Shown: one piece after another, positions 7,745-15,840 of the stretch | Numbering within the stretch: the stretch's first letter is position 1 | How the letters are laid out: every line of letters starts with the position of its first letter | Source of the DNA: Micromonospora parva | GTDB taxonomy: Bacteria; Actinomycetota; Actinomycetes; Mycobacteriales; Micromonosporaceae | Direction: 5' to 3' | Assembly: GCF_000718515.1 (NCBI RefSeq) | Contig: NZ_JNZS01000042.1 | Location: 1 to 34,184 of the forward strand | DNA length: 34,184 nt | Translations under genes and position numbers: made by a program | The notes under the pieces: generated by a model | Databases searched by the model: none | The model's input: only the letters and a program-made list of their open reading frames with translations | What the model was told of the DNA's origin: nothing

Positions 7745-9853
7745 ATGGCGCTCGACATTCCCCGGCTCGACAGCCGCTTCCAGGTCGTCAGTGAGTTCCA
7801 GCCGGCCGGCGACCAACCGACCGCGATCGACGATCTTGAGCGTCGGGTTCGGCGCGGCGACCGCAACACCGTGCTGCTCGGCGCGACGGGCACCGGCAAG
7901 AGTGCCACCACGGCGTGGCTGATCGAGCGGCTGCAACGCCCCACCCTGGTGCTCGCCCCGAACAAGACGCTCTGTGCGCAGTTGGCCAAGGAGTTCAGCG
8001 AGCTGCTGCCGCACAACGCCGTCGAATACTTCGTGTCGTACTACGACTACTACCAGCCCGAGGCCTACATCCCGCAGACCGACACCTACATCGAGAAGGA
8101 CTCCTCGATCAACGAGGAGGTGGAGCGGCTGCGGCACTCGGCGACGATGTCGCTGCTCACCCGCCGCGACGTGATCGTGGTGGCGACCGTCTCGGCGATC
8201 TACGGGCTGGGCACCCCGGAGGAATACCTCGACCGGGCGGTGAAGGTGCAGGTCGGCCAGGATCTCGACCGCGACCAGTTGCTGCGCCGGCTGGTCGACA
8301 TCCAGTACACCCGCAACGACATGGCCTTCCAGCGCGGCACCTTCCGGGTCCGCGGTGACACCCTGGAGATCATCCCGGCGTACGAGGAGCTGGCCGTGCG
8401 CATCGAGCTCTTCGGTGACGAGGTGGAGAAGCTCTACTACCTCAACCCGTTGACCGGTGACGTGGTCCGCGAGGTCGACCAGTTGGTGATCTTCCCGGCC
8501 ACGCACTACGCGGCGGGCCCGGAGCGGATGGAGCGGGCGATCCGCGACATCGAGGTCGAGCTGGCCGAGCGGCTGGCCGAGCTGGAGCGGCAGGGCAAGC
8601 TGCTGGAGGCGCAGCGGCTGCGGATGCGCACCACCTACGACATCGAGATGATGCGGCAGGTGGGTTTCTGCTCCGGCATCGAGAACTACTCGATGCACAT
8701 GGACGGGCGGCTGCCCGGCAGTCCGCCGCACTGCCTGCTCGACTACTTCCCCGACGACTTCCTCACCGTGGTCGACGAGTCGCACGTGACCATCCCGCAG
8801 ATCGGCGGCATGTACGAGGGCGACGCCTCGCGCAAGCGGATGCTCATCGACCACGGCTTCCGGCTGCCCAGCGCGGCCGACAACCGGCCGTTGCGCTTCG
8901 ACGAGTTCCTGGAGCGGGTCGGGCAGATGGTCTTCCTCTCCGCGACCCCCGGCACCTGGGAGATGGAGCAGGCCCAGGGCGAGTTCGTCGAGCAGGTGAT
9001 CCGACCGACCGGCCTGGTCGACCCGGAGGTCGTGATCAAGCCGACCAAGGGCCAGATCGACGACCTGATGCACGAGATCAAGCTGCGGACCGACCGGGAC
9101 GAGCGGGTGCTTGTCACCACGCTGACCAAGAAGATGGCCGAGGACCTGTCCGACTACCTGCTGGAGAACGGCATCCGGGTGCGCTACCTGCACTCGGAGG
9201 TGGACACGCTGCGCCGGGTGGAGCTGCTGCGTGAGCTGCGCAAGGGCGACTACGACGTGCTGGTCGGCATCAACCTGCTCCGCGAGGGTCTGGACCTGCC
9301 CGAGGTGTCGCTGGTGGCGATTCTCGACGCTGACAAGGAGGGCTTCCTGCGCAGCGGCCGGTCGCTGATCCAGACCATCGGTCGAGCCGCCCGTAACGTC
9401 TCCGGTCAGGTGCACATGTACGCCGACAAGATCACCCCGTCGATGGCGGCGGCGATCGACGAGACCGATCGGCGGCGGGCCAAGCAGATCGCGCACAACG
9501 AGGCGCACGGCATCAGCCCGGAGCCGCTGCGCAAGAAGATCCACGACATCCTGGACGACATCTACCGCGAGGCGGAGGACACCGAGAACTCCCGGGTCGG
9601 GGGTGCGGTGCGGCAGCTCTCCCGAGGCAAGGCGCCGGTCAAGGAGACCCGCAGCCGGAGCCGCTCCGCTGCCGCCACCACCTCCCGGGAGGGGATGGCC
9701 CGCGCCGACCTCGCCCAGCTCATCCAGGAGCTCAACGACCAGATGTTGGCCGCCGCCCGCGAGCTGCAGTTCGAGTTGGCGGCCCGGATCCGCGACGAGG
9801 TCTCCGACCTGAAGAAGGAGCTGCGCGGCATGGACGCCGCCGGCGTGAGGTGA
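7745..9853 (+). CDS. uvrB: Excinuclease ABC subunit B
   Basis: A 702-residue UvrB, the damage-verification helicase of nucleotide excision repair that works with UvrA and UvrC. The N-terminus has [12 protein letters not shown] and Walker [13 protein letters not shown]; the beta-hairpin [21 protein letters not shown], which clamps DNA, is intact. Also visible are the VVDESH helicase box, LSATPGTWE, the motif VI region QTIGRAARN and a C-terminal UVR coiled coil ([28 protein letters not shown]) for UvrC binding. The ATG at 7745 is preferred because it gives the standard [12 protein letters not shown] start and lies seven bases after a -10 box; an in-frame ATG at 7715 overlaps the promoter motif. 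A stable hairpin follows. Confidence 0.97.
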   Translation: MALDIPRLDSRFQVVSEFQPAGDQPTAIDDLERRVRRGDRNTVLLGATGTGKSATTAWLIERLQRPTLVLAPNKTLCAQLAKEFSELLPHNAVEYFVSYYDYYQPEAYIPQTDTYIEKDSSINEEVERLRHSATMSLLTRRDVIVVATVSAIYGLGTPEEYLDRAVKVQVGQDLDRDQLLRRLVDIQYTRNDMAFQRGTFRVRGDTLEIIPAYEELAVRIELFGDEVEKLYYLNPLTGDVVREVDQLVIFPATHYAAGPERMERAIRDIEVELAERLAELERQGKLLEAQRLRMRTTYDIEMMRQVGFCSGIENYSMHMDGRLPGSPPHCLLDYFPDDFLTVVDESHVTIPQIGGMYEGDASRKRMLIDHGFRLPSAADNRPLRFDEFLERVGQMVFLSATPGTWEMEQAQGEFVEQVIRPTGLVDPEVVIKPTKGQIDDLMHEIKLRTDRDERVLVTTLTKKMAEDLSDYLLENGIRVRYLHSEVDTLRRVELLRELRKGDYDVLVGINLLREGLDLPEVSLVAILDADKEGFLRSGRSLIQTIGRAARNVSGQVHMYADKITPSMAAAIDETDRRRAKQIAHNEAHGISPEPLRKKIHDILDDIYREAEDTENSRVGGAVRQLSRGKAPVKETRSRSRSAAATTSREGMARADLAQLIQELNDQMLAAARELQFELAARIRDEVSDLKKELRGMDAAGVR

Positions 9854-9859
9854 CGGTCT

Positions 9860-9907
9860 CCCCGGTCGGCCACGCCCAGCGTTACGCCCGGGCCCGGCCG
9901 ACCGGGG
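9860..9907 (+). terminator. uvrB terminator hairpin
   Basis: CCCCGGTCGGCC at 9860-9871 pairs perfectly with 9896-9907, a 12-bp stem with a 24-base loop that is itself GC-rich. It starts six bases after the uvrB stop. No T-run follows. Confidence 0.65.
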
Positions 9908-9928
9908 CAACGCGAAGGGCGGGCTCTG

Positions 9929-10747
9929 TTGACGGCGGTGACGCCGGTTGGCGAGATGGTCCTCGGGCTGCCCGAGGCGAGGCTGCGTCCGTTCGTCGAC
10001 CGGTACGTGGGCTACCGGGAACGCGCTGACGTGCCACTGGTCCGCCGGGAGTCGGCGGGCGTCTTCGTGGTGCTGATCCTGGGTTGGGGTGCTCCGCTGG
10101 ACGTGACCGACCCGCGCAGCGCCGAGCGCGGCGTCACCACCGTCGACTCGTTCGTGGCCGGCACCTTCGACGGTTGGTGCACCACGCGCACGGTGGGCGT
10201 GGGGGAGGGTGTCGAGTTGCTGCTCGCCCCGTTGACCGCCCGGCGGCTCCTCGGCCTGCCGCTGGGCGAGCTGACCAACCGGGCCGTCGGCGTGGAGCAG
10301 CTCCCGGGCCACTGGCTGGATCGGCTGCGCGACCGGCTCGCCGAGGCCCCGGGCTGGCCGGAGCGGTTCGCCCTGCTCGACCGGGTGCTCACCGCCCGGC
10401 TGGTGGCGTCCCCGCCGGTGGACCCGCGGCTCGCCTGGGCGTGGCGGTGGCTCGTCGCCAGCGGTGGGCGGGGGAGCGTCGGTGAGCTCGCCGACGAGCT
10501 GGGCTGGAGTCGGCGGCACCTCGCGTTCCGGTTCCGGCAGGACGTCGGGCTGCCACCCAAGATGGCCGCCCGGCTGCTGCGTTTCCAACAGGCGCACACC
10601 GTGTCGACCGAGATCGCGTCGAGCGGTCGGGCCGTCGACTGGGCCGCGGTGGCGGCGGCCTGCGGTTACTACGACCAGTCCCACCTGATCCGGGACTTCC
10701 ACCAGTTCGCGGGGGCGACGCCGGCCGCGCTGCTCGCCGCCCGGTGA
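9929..10747 (+). CDS. AraC family transcriptional regulator
   Basis: A 272-residue regulator. The N-terminal two thirds form a sensor-like region (LRPFVDRYVGYRERADVP..., HWLDRLRDRLAEA), and the C-terminal third, from about residue 175, is a double helix-turn-helix AraC domain: VGELADELGWSRRHLAFRFRQDVGLPPK, then AAACGYYDQSHLIRDFHQFAGATPAAL. The TTG at 9929 follows a GAAGGGCGGG purine stretch; a GTG at 9938 and an ATG at 9956 remain possible starts. The VOC gene lies 92 bp downstream in the same direction, a frequent pairing, so the regulator may control it. The ligand is unknown. Confidence 0.88.
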   Translation: MTAVTPVGEMVLGLPEARLRPFVDRYVGYRERADVPLVRRESAGVFVVLILGWGAPLDVTDPRSAERGVTTVDSFVAGTFDGWCTTRTVGVGEGVELLLAPLTARRLLGLPLGELTNRAVGVEQLPGHWLDRLRDRLAEAPGWPERFALLDRVLTARLVASPPVDPRLAWAWRWLVASGGRGSVGELADELGWSRRHLAFRFRQDVGLPPKMAARLLRFQQAHTVSTEIASSGRAVDWAAVAAACGYYDQSHLIRDFHQFAGATPAALLAAR

Positions 10748-10803
10748 CGACGCTCGACTGACCCCCTGCTCGCGGCGGCGACCCGCCGAGGTCGCATTCG
10801 TCC

Positions 10804-10813
10804 AATCCGGATT
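10804..10813. promoter_or_regulatory. Small palindrome before the VOC gene
   Basis: AATCCGGATT is a perfect 10-bp palindrome 27 bases before the VOC start, and a related ATTCG half lies at 10795. It could be an operator for the neighbouring AraC regulator, but such a short palindrome may occur by chance. Confidence 0.25.
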
Positions 10814-10839
10814 CGCGCCGCCGGACGCAGAATCGGGTC

Positions 10840-11208
10840 ATGCGAACCATCTATCCGATCCTCCGTTACCCCGATCCCCGCGCCGCGATCGACTGGCTCG
10901 GCGCCGCCTTCGGTTTCCAGGTGCACGCCGTGCACGAGGCACCCGATGGCACCGTCGCGCACGCCGAGCTGATCCTCGACACCGGCATGATCATGCTGGG
11001 TGGGCGGACCGACGCCGCGCCCCGCCCGGCGGACGACGACTGGTCGGTCTACGTGGCGGTGCCGGACGTCGACGCGCACTGCGCGCGGGCCCGGGCGGCC
11101 GGCGCCGAGATCATCCGTGAGCCGTTCGACACCGACTACGGCTCCCGTGACTACGCGGCGCGCGACCTGGCCGGCACCGTCTGGTCGTTTGGCACGTACC
11201 GGCCCTGA
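10840..11208 (+). CDS. VOC superfamily (glyoxalase/bleomycin-resistance-like) protein
   Basis: A 122-residue single-domain protein with the paired beta-alpha-beta-beta-beta layout of the vicinal oxygen chelate fold. It starts RTIYPILRYPDPRAAIDWLGAAFGFQV, has HAELILDTGMIMLGG in the first module, and YVAVPDVDAHCARARAAGAEIIREPFDTDYGSRDYAARDLAGTVWSFGTY in the second. The final GS-RDY-ARDL-G--W-FGTY pattern is typical of the subgroup often found beside AraC or ArsR regulators. Substrate and metal use cannot be read from the sequence. No signal peptide is present. Confidence 0.9.
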   Translation: MRTIYPILRYPDPRAAIDWLGAAFGFQVHAVHEAPDGTVAHAELILDTGMIMLGGRTDAAPRPADDDWSVYVAVPDVDAHCARARAAGAEIIREPFDTDYGSRDYAARDLAGTVWSFGTYRP

Positions 11209-11351
11209 ACCCCCGCCGAGCCGGCCCGCAGCCCGCAGGGCACCCACCCCCCTCGACCGTGAACCGCCGCTGACCTGTGGAAACGATGCGGGTGAGCGGG
11301 CCCGGCCGGGGGCGGCACCGAATGCGCCGATTGCGGTGTGCGAGCGAACTA

Positions 11352-11380
11352 TTGCACTGGGTGATCGTCCTGCGTAGTCT
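11352..11380 (+). promoter_or_regulatory. Promoter of the XRE/DUF5753 gene
   Basis: TTGCAC at 11352-11357 and TAGTCT at 11375-11380 are separated by exactly 17 bases, a good housekeeping-sigma (HrdB-like) promoter. Transcription near 11387 would leave a short leader holding the GGGGAGG ribosome binding site at 11389-11395, five bases before the ATG. Confidence 0.65.
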
Positions 11381-11400
11381 CCCTCGGTGGGGAGGCCGGG

Positions 11401-12258
11401 ATGCCGCTGCCAACAAGTCCTGTTATTCGACGTGCACGTCTCGGCGCAGAACTGCGCCAGCTTCGTCGGCGCGAGTCGCTGACCCTGGAGCAGGTCTGTG
11501 ACCGGTTGGGTTGGGCCTCGACGTCAAAGCTGTCCCGCATCGAGCTGGGCCAGAGTCGCCCGGACCTTGCCGACGTGCTCGATCTGCTGGACGTCTACAA
11601 GGTGCCGACGCCCGCCCGGGAGGCGCTGATCGTCATCGCCCGGGACGCGGCGACCAGTCGGGGCTGGTGGAAGACGCTGGGCGAGATGAGCGAACGGCAG
11701 CGCACCTACGCCGAGTTGGAGGCGGGTGCCGCCGACATCGTCGAGTACCAGCCGTCGGTGGTGCCGGGGCTGCTGCAGACGCCCGCGTACGCCCGGGTGC
11801 TGGTCACGGCCAGCGCCCAGCTCACGCCGGAGGTCGATGTGGACGCCGAGGTGCGGGCTCGGGCGCTACGGCAGGAGGTGCTGCGGCGGGCCTATCCGCC
11901 GCGCTACACGGCGGTGCTCGCCGAGGCCGTCTGCGACCAGGGTGACCTGCCGGTGGCGGTCTGGCGGGAGCAGCTGCGGCATCTGGTCGCGGTGACCGGG
12001 CTGTCCCACGTCACGGTGCGACTGCTGCCGCGCGGGGTCGCCGGTGGCGGCCTGCATCCGCTGACACCGTATTCCTGCTACGCCTTTCCCGACCCGGCGG
12101 ACCCGCGGACGGTGATGCTCGAGGCGCTGACCACCGACGTCCGGTTGGCCACCGCGCTCGACGTCGACCGCTACCAGCGGATGACCGAGGCGTTGCTGGC
12201 CGCGGCGCTGTCGCCGGAGGAGACCGTCACCGTGCTGGCCCGCCGCGTCGGCGAGTAA
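11401..12258 (+). CDS. XRE-type regulator with DUF5753 domain
   Basis: A 285-residue protein of the abundant actinomycete XRE-DUF5753 type. Residues about 10-70 are a Cro/C1 helix-turn-helix (LGAELRQLRRRESLTLEQVCDRLGWASTSKLSRIELGQ), and the rest is DUF5753, marked by YQPSVVPGLLQTPAYARVL, a central VTGLSHVTVRLLP stretch and a C-terminal LDVDRYQRMTEALLAAALSPEET. Family members usually pair with a small DUF397 protein acting as an antitoxin-like or anti-regulator partner; none is encoded within several hundred bases on either side. The start is set by a strong ribosome binding site and a clear promoter. Confidence 0.9.
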   Translation: MPLPTSPVIRRARLGAELRQLRRRESLTLEQVCDRLGWASTSKLSRIELGQSRPDLADVLDLLDVYKVPTPAREALIVIARDAATSRGWWKTLGEMSERQRTYAELEAGAADIVEYQPSVVPGLLQTPAYARVLVTASAQLTPEVDVDAEVRARALRQEVLRRAYPPRYTAVLAEAVCDQGDLPVAVWREQLRHLVAVTGLSHVTVRLLPRGVAGGGLHPLTPYSCYAFPDPADPRTVMLEALTTDVRLATALDVDRYQRMTEALLAAALSPEETVTVLARRVGE

Positions 12259-12370
12259 CCGCCGACGGCGCGGCGCCGCGCGGCCACCGGGCCCGGCGCC
12301 CCCGAGCCCGTCGGGACCGGCGGCCGGCGCGTGCGTCCGGCACGATAACCACGGGGTACGACAGGCAGGC

Positions 12371-12664
12371 TCAGGCCGGCACGTCGAGGAAGTGCTCGAC
12401 CACCGGCGGTCCCGCGAAGTGGGGGCCGATCAGCGCCCGCCACCGCTCGAACCGTTCGGTGGCCCGGAAGTTCTCCTCGTGCGCCTCGACCGAGTCCCAT
12501 TCGACGAGCAGCACGAAGCGGGTCGGCGACTCGATTCCCCGGGTCATCCGCACGGACCGGCAGCCGGGCGCCCCGGCGAGCACCGGGTGCCCCTCGGCGT
12601 ACGCGGCGGCGAACGCGTCCTCGTGTCCGGGCAGTACGTCGATCAACGCGACCTCAAGCACCAT
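12371..12664 (-). CDS. Antibiotic biosynthesis monooxygenase (ABM) domain protein
   Basis: A 97-residue single ABM domain, a ferredoxin-like fold that usually forms dimers. The pattern is VLEVALIDVLPGHEDAFAAAYAEGHPVLAGAPGCRSVRMTRGIESPTRFVLLVEWDSVEAHEENFRATERFERWRALIGPHF, matching the family's alternating strands and helices throughout. Members range from quinone-forming monooxygenases to haem-degrading enzymes, and the real role here is unknown. The gene is divergent from pnuC with 82 bp between the starts. The 112-bp gap before its end, 12259-12370, holds only GC-rich palindromic sequence. Confidence 0.88.
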   Translation of the reverse strand: MVLEVALIDVLPGHEDAFAAAYAEGHPVLAGAPGCRSVRMTRGIESPTRFVLLVEWDSVEAHEENFRATERFERWRALIGPHFAGPPVVEHFLDVPA

Positions 12665-12711
12665 GTCGGACAGCCTCCCACGATGGTCGTTGCCGGTGCT
12701 GTCGCGGGGTC

Positions 12712-12740
12712 TGTTCCGGCGTCGGCGACGCCCCTAGGGT
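12712..12740 (+). promoter_or_regulatory. Leaderless promoter of pnuC-nadR
   Basis: TAGGGT at 12735-12740 ends six bases before the GTG of pnuC, and a weak -35 TGTTCC lies 17 bases upstream at 12712. There is no ribosome binding site, so leaderless translation is likely. No NrtR- or NiaR-type operator could be recognised by eye. Confidence 0.5.
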
Positions 12741-12746
12741 GGCCTG

Positions 12747-13403
12747 GTGATCATTGACTGGCTCACCGGCACCGCCTTTCGGGTGGCCGGTGCGGGCACC
12801 ACCTGGGCGGAGCTGCTGGGGTTCGCGACCGGTGTGCTCAACGTGTGGCTGGTGGCCCGGCAGAAGATCGCCAACTGGCCGATCGGCATCGCCAACGTGC
12901 TCCTGCTCATGCTGTTGTTCTGGACCGCAGGCCTGTACGCCGACGCGGGGCTCCAGGTCGTCTACGTCGCGCTCGGCTGTTACGGCTGGTGGCACTGGCT
13001 GGTCGGTGGCGAGCGGCGCACCCGGCTCACGGTGAGCCGGACGGGACGACGGGAGTGGTTGGCGCTGGCCGCCGCCGGGGTGCTGCTCACCGGCGTGCTC
13101 TGGGTGCTGGTGGACCGGGCCACCGACTCGACGGTGCCGCTGCCGGACGCGTTGACCACGGCGCTGTCCCTGCTGGCCACGTACGGGCAGACCCGCAAGC
13201 GGGTGGAGAGCTGGTGGCTCTGGATCGCCGCCGACCTGATCTACATCCCGTTGTACGCGTACAAGGGGCTGCACCTGACCGCCGTCCTCTACCTGGTCTT
13301 CCTCGCCCTGTGCGTGCTCGGGTTGCGGGCCTGGCGCGCCGACCTGCGTCGGGTCGACCGGCCGAGCGCGGTCCCGCCCGGTCCGGCCCCCGTCGCCGCG
13401 TGA
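12747..13403 (+). CDS. pnuC: Nicotinamide riboside transporter PnuC
   Basis: A 218-residue polytopic membrane protein of the PnuC family, which carries nicotinamide riboside into the cell by facilitated diffusion. About seven hydrophobic helices are visible. The family signature is clear: ELLGFATGVLNVWLVARQKIANWPIGIANVLL near the N-terminus, then VVYVALGCYGWWHW with the substrate-stacking tryptophans, TYGQTRKRVESWWLWIAADLIYIPLYAYKGL near the C-terminus. The stop overlaps the nadR start by four bases (GTGA), so the kinase that traps the imported nucleoside is translationally coupled to it. Vitamin specificity within the Pnu family (thiamine, riboflavin) is sometimes ambiguous, but the nadR partner supports nicotinamide riboside. 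Confidence 0.93.
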   Translation: MIIDWLTGTAFRVAGAGTTWAELLGFATGVLNVWLVARQKIANWPIGIANVLLLMLLFWTAGLYADAGLQVVYVALGCYGWWHWLVGGERRTRLTVSRTGRREWLALAAAGVLLTGVLWVLVDRATDSTVPLPDALTTALSLLATYGQTRKRVESWWLWIAADLIYIPLYAYKGLHLTAVLYLVFLALCVLGLRAWRADLRRVDRPSAVPPGPAPVAA

Positions 13404-14524
13404 GCGCCGAGACGTCCGGCCGGGCACCAGCGCCACGCTCGCCGGGGCACCCGGCCGCCCCGGAGTTCGGGCACGGGATGGTGGTGGGCAAGTTCTATCC
13501 ACCGCACGCCGGGCACCACGCGCTGATCGCCGCGGCCGCCGCCCGTTGCGCCGAGGTCACCGTCGTGGTGGCACCCTCGCGTCGGGAGTCCATCCCGTTG
13601 CCGCTGCGCCTGGACTGGCTGCGGGAGGCGCATGCCGACACGCCGTGGGTCCGGTTCGTCGGCCGGTATGACGACCACCCGGTGGACTACGCCGATCCGG
13701 CCGTCTGGGACGCGCACTGCGCGGTGTTCCGCGAGGCCGTCGGGCCGGGGCCGGTGGACGCGGTCTTCTCCTCCGAGGCGTACGGCGCCGAGTTGGCGCG
13801 CCGGTTCGACGCCGTACCCGTGTCGGTGGATCCGGACCGGCGGACCGTGCCGGTGTCCGGGACGGTCGTGCGCGCGGATCCGGCGCGTCACTGGCGGTGG
13901 TTGAGCGCGCCGGTGCGGGCGTGGTTCGTCCGGCGGGTGGTGGTGGTCGGGGCCGAGTCGACCGGCACCACGACGATGGCGGCGGCGCTGGCGGGGCACT
14001 ACGGCACGTCCTGGGTGCCGGAGTACGGCAGGGAGTTGACCGCCCACAAGCTGGCCCGGTTGCGGGAGCGGACGCCGACGGCGACGGTCTTCGACGTCAC
14101 GTGGGACCGGGACGACTTCCGCGCCGTGGTCCGCGCGCAGCAGGCGGCCGAGGACGCGGCGGCCCGGACGAGCGGGCCGCTGCTGGTCTGCGACACCGAC
14201 GCGCGGGCGACGGCGGTGTGGGAGGAGCGTTACCTGGGCAGCACGTCGGAGCAGGTGCGGGCGGCGGCCCGTCGGCCGGCGCTGTATCTGCTGACTGATC
14301 ACCGGGGGGTGCCGTTCACCGATGACGGGCTGCGCGACGGCGAGCACCTGCGGGAGTGGATGACCGAGCGGTTCCGGGCCGAGCTGGCGGGGTGCGGGGT
14401 GCCGGTGGTGGAGCTGACCGGGTCGCCCGCCGAGCGGTTGGCCCGGGCGGTGCGGGCCTGCGACGACCTGCTCGCCGCAGGCTGGTCCCTCGCCGACCCG
14501 ATCGCCGCACCCGACCTGCACTAG
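13400..14524 (+). CDS. nadR: NadR-like NMN adenylyltransferase / ribosylnicotinamide kinase
   Basis: A 374-residue two-domain protein of NAD salvage. The first domain, from about residue 26, is a nucleotidyltransferase with GKFYPPHAGHH holding the HxGH motif (36-39) and a VSGTVVR segment near 155-165 in place of ISxTxxR. The second is a P-loop kinase, beginning VVVVGAESTGTTT near 180, followed by VPEYGRE, LLVCDTDARATAVW and YLLTDHRGVPFTDDGLRD. It lacks the N-terminal repressor domain of enterobacterial NadR. The Walker A lysine is replaced by Thr190, which is odd for an active kinase unless it is a lineage-specific variant. The GTG start overlaps the pnuC stop. Confidence 0.92.
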   Translation: MSAETSGRAPAPRSPGHPAAPEFGHGMVVGKFYPPHAGHHALIAAAAARCAEVTVVVAPSRRESIPLPLRLDWLREAHADTPWVRFVGRYDDHPVDYADPAVWDAHCAVFREAVGPGPVDAVFSSEAYGAELARRFDAVPVSVDPDRRTVPVSGTVVRADPARHWRWLSAPVRAWFVRRVVVVGAESTGTTTMAAALAGHYGTSWVPEYGRELTAHKLARLRERTPTATVFDVTWDRDDFRAVVRAQQAAEDAAARTSGPLLVCDTDARATAVWEERYLGSTSEQVRAAARRPALYLLTDHRGVPFTDDGLRDGEHLREWMTERFRAELAGCGVPVVELTGSPAERLARAVRACDDLLAAGWSLADPIAAPDLH

Positions 14525-14579
14525 CCTCCTAGGAAGCCATAGACGGTGTGGCGTCGAACAGGGTGTTCGGAGCCACCGG

Positions 14580-14604
14580 CTGCCCGGGGTGTGATCACGG
14601 GCAG
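14580..14604 (+). terminator. Possible nadR terminator hairpin
   Basis: CTGCCCG at 14580-14586 pairs with CGGGCAG at 14598-14604, with an inner GTGATCAC palindrome in the loop. There is no T-run. It could instead be part of the promoter region of the TerC gene. Confidence 0.35.
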
Positions 14605-14620
14605 TGGTGGGCAACAATGG

Positions 14621-14750
14621 TCACCGAGGAGGGGAGTATTCCCCCGCAACGGAGTCGTCAGCACGGTCGATCGCCGGGTTCCACGGCGACCGACCCGGCC
14701 CCGTAGGTCGCCGCCCTTCCCGGGCGGCGGCGGAAGAGACCTCCGACAGT
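14621..14750 (+). promoter_or_regulatory. yybP-ykoY manganese riboswitch
   Basis: The leader of the TerC gene has the conserved blocks of this Mn2+ aptamer in order. GGAGG at 14628-14632 pairs with CCTCC at 14740-14744 to form P1. GGGGAGTA at 14631-14638 is the first metal-site loop, and GTCGTCA at 14654-14660 the opposing conserved loop. A fully paired helix follows, with GGTCG/CGACC and CGCCG/CGGCG arms between 14665 and 14695. A GCCGCCC/GGGCGGC hairpin then leads into GGAAGAGACC, matching the 3' end of the known structure. P2 is very short. TerC-family genes are typical targets of this riboswitch. Confidence 0.82.
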
Positions 14751-14769
14751 CACCAGAGTGAGCGACAGC

Positions 14770-14804
14770 GGCACACCGGCCCCCGTGGGGGCGTACGGTG
14801 TGCC
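14770..14804 (+). terminator. Expression-platform hairpin of the TerC riboswitch
   Basis: GGCACACCG at 14770-14778 pairs perfectly with CGGTGTGCC at 14796-14804, with an inner GCCCCC/GGGGGC stem at 14779-14792. It lies between the aptamer and the GGAGGA ribosome binding site at 14822. There is no T-run, so it may be a GC-hairpin terminator or a spacer stem rather than a classic terminator. Confidence 0.5.
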
Positions 14805-14835
14805 CGACGCCGCGTGTCTGCCGGAGGAATGAACG

Positions 14836-15834
14836 TTGGACGTGTCCGGATTGGTGTGGGCGGGGACGCTTGTCGCACTGACTGCGGTCCTGCTCGTCGA
14901 CCTGTTGATCATCGGTCGGCGCCCGCACGAGCCGAGTGTGCGGGAGTCGAGCCTCTGGGTCGCCTTCTATGTGGGGCTCGCCCTGATCTTCGGAGCGGGT
15001 CTCTGGCTGACCTCCGGTGCCAGCGCGGCCGGCCAGTTCTACACCGGTTGGCTCACCGAGTACAGCCTCTCGGTGGACAACCTCTTCGTCTTCGTGATCA
15101 TCATGGCCCGCTTCGGGGTGCCCCGGCAGTACCAGCAGAAGGTGCTGCTCGTCGGCATCGTGCTGGCGCTGGTGATGCGGGGCGGGTTCATCGCCGCGGG
15201 TGCCGCGCTGATCTCGCAGTTCTCCTGGGTCTTCTACATCTTCGGCGCGTTCCTGATCTACACGGCGGTGAACCTGGCCCGGCAGGGTGAGCCGGACGAG
15301 GACGAGTTCTCCGAGAACGTGCTGATCCGGTGGAGCCGTAAGGCGCTGCCGATCTCGAAGGACTACGACAGCGCGAAGCTCACCACCCGCGTGGACGGCC
15401 GGCGGCTGTTCACCCCGATGCTGATCGTGATGATCGCGATCGGCACCACCGACCTGATCTTCGCACTGGATTCGATCCCGGCGATCTTCGGCATCACCCA
15501 GGAGCCGTACCTGGTCTTCACCGCCAACGTCTTCGCGCTGATGGGCCTTCGTCAGCTCTACTTCCTGCTCGGTGGCCTGCTCGACCGGCTGATCTACCTG
15601 AGCTACGGCCTGGCCGTCGTGCTCGGCTTCATCGGGGTCAAGCTGGTGCTGGAGGCGTTGGCCGACAACAACCTGCCGTTCATCAACGGTGGTGAGCACG
15701 TCGGCTGGGCGCCGCACATCCCGATCTGGTTGTCACTGCTGGTCATCATCGGCACCCTGGGTGTCGCCACCGCCGCCAGCCTGATCAAGTCCTCGCGGGA
15801 CCGGCGTCGCGAGTTGGCCGACGCCCGACGCTGA
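14836..15834 (+). CDS. TerC family integral membrane protein (probable Mn exporter)
   Basis: A 332-residue protein with about nine membrane helices and the TerC/Alx signature. The two acidic helix motifs are present: WLTEYSLSVDNLFVFVIIM (near 70-90) and IAIGTTDLIFALDSIPAIFGIT (near 197-218), with conserved aspartates thought to lie on the metal path. Family members (Alx, MeeF/MeeY, and the plant homologue) export Mn2+ or supply metal to secreted proteins; tellurite resistance is the historical name. The TTG at 14836 is supported by GGAGGA seven bases upstream and by the family N-terminus. The upstream Mn riboswitch strongly favours manganese as the substrate. A GC hairpin ends the unit. Confidence 0.93.
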   Translation: MDVSGLVWAGTLVALTAVLLVDLLIIGRRPHEPSVRESSLWVAFYVGLALIFGAGLWLTSGASAAGQFYTGWLTEYSLSVDNLFVFVIIMARFGVPRQYQQKVLLVGIVLALVMRGGFIAAGAALISQFSWVFYIFGAFLIYTAVNLARQGEPDEDEFSENVLIRWSRKALPISKDYDSAKLTTRVDGRRLFTPMLIVMIAIGTTDLIFALDSIPAIFGITQEPYLVFTANVFALMGLRQLYFLLGGLLDRLIYLSYGLAVVLGFIGVKLVLEALADNNLPFINGGEHVGWAPHIPIWLSLLVIIGTLGVATAASLIKSSRDRRRELADARR

Positions 15835-15840
15835 CCGGTC

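Noticed and set aside
7631..10702. 1023-codon frame antisense to uvrB and the AraC gene
   Set aside because: A GC-bias shadow; it covers two convincing plus-strand genes and the uvrB promoter.
14555..14569. CGAACA-GGG-TGTTCG as a LexA (SOS) box
   Set aside because: The GAAC and GTTC halves are five bases apart, not four, and the downstream gene (TerC) is not a damage gene. It may be another regulator's site.
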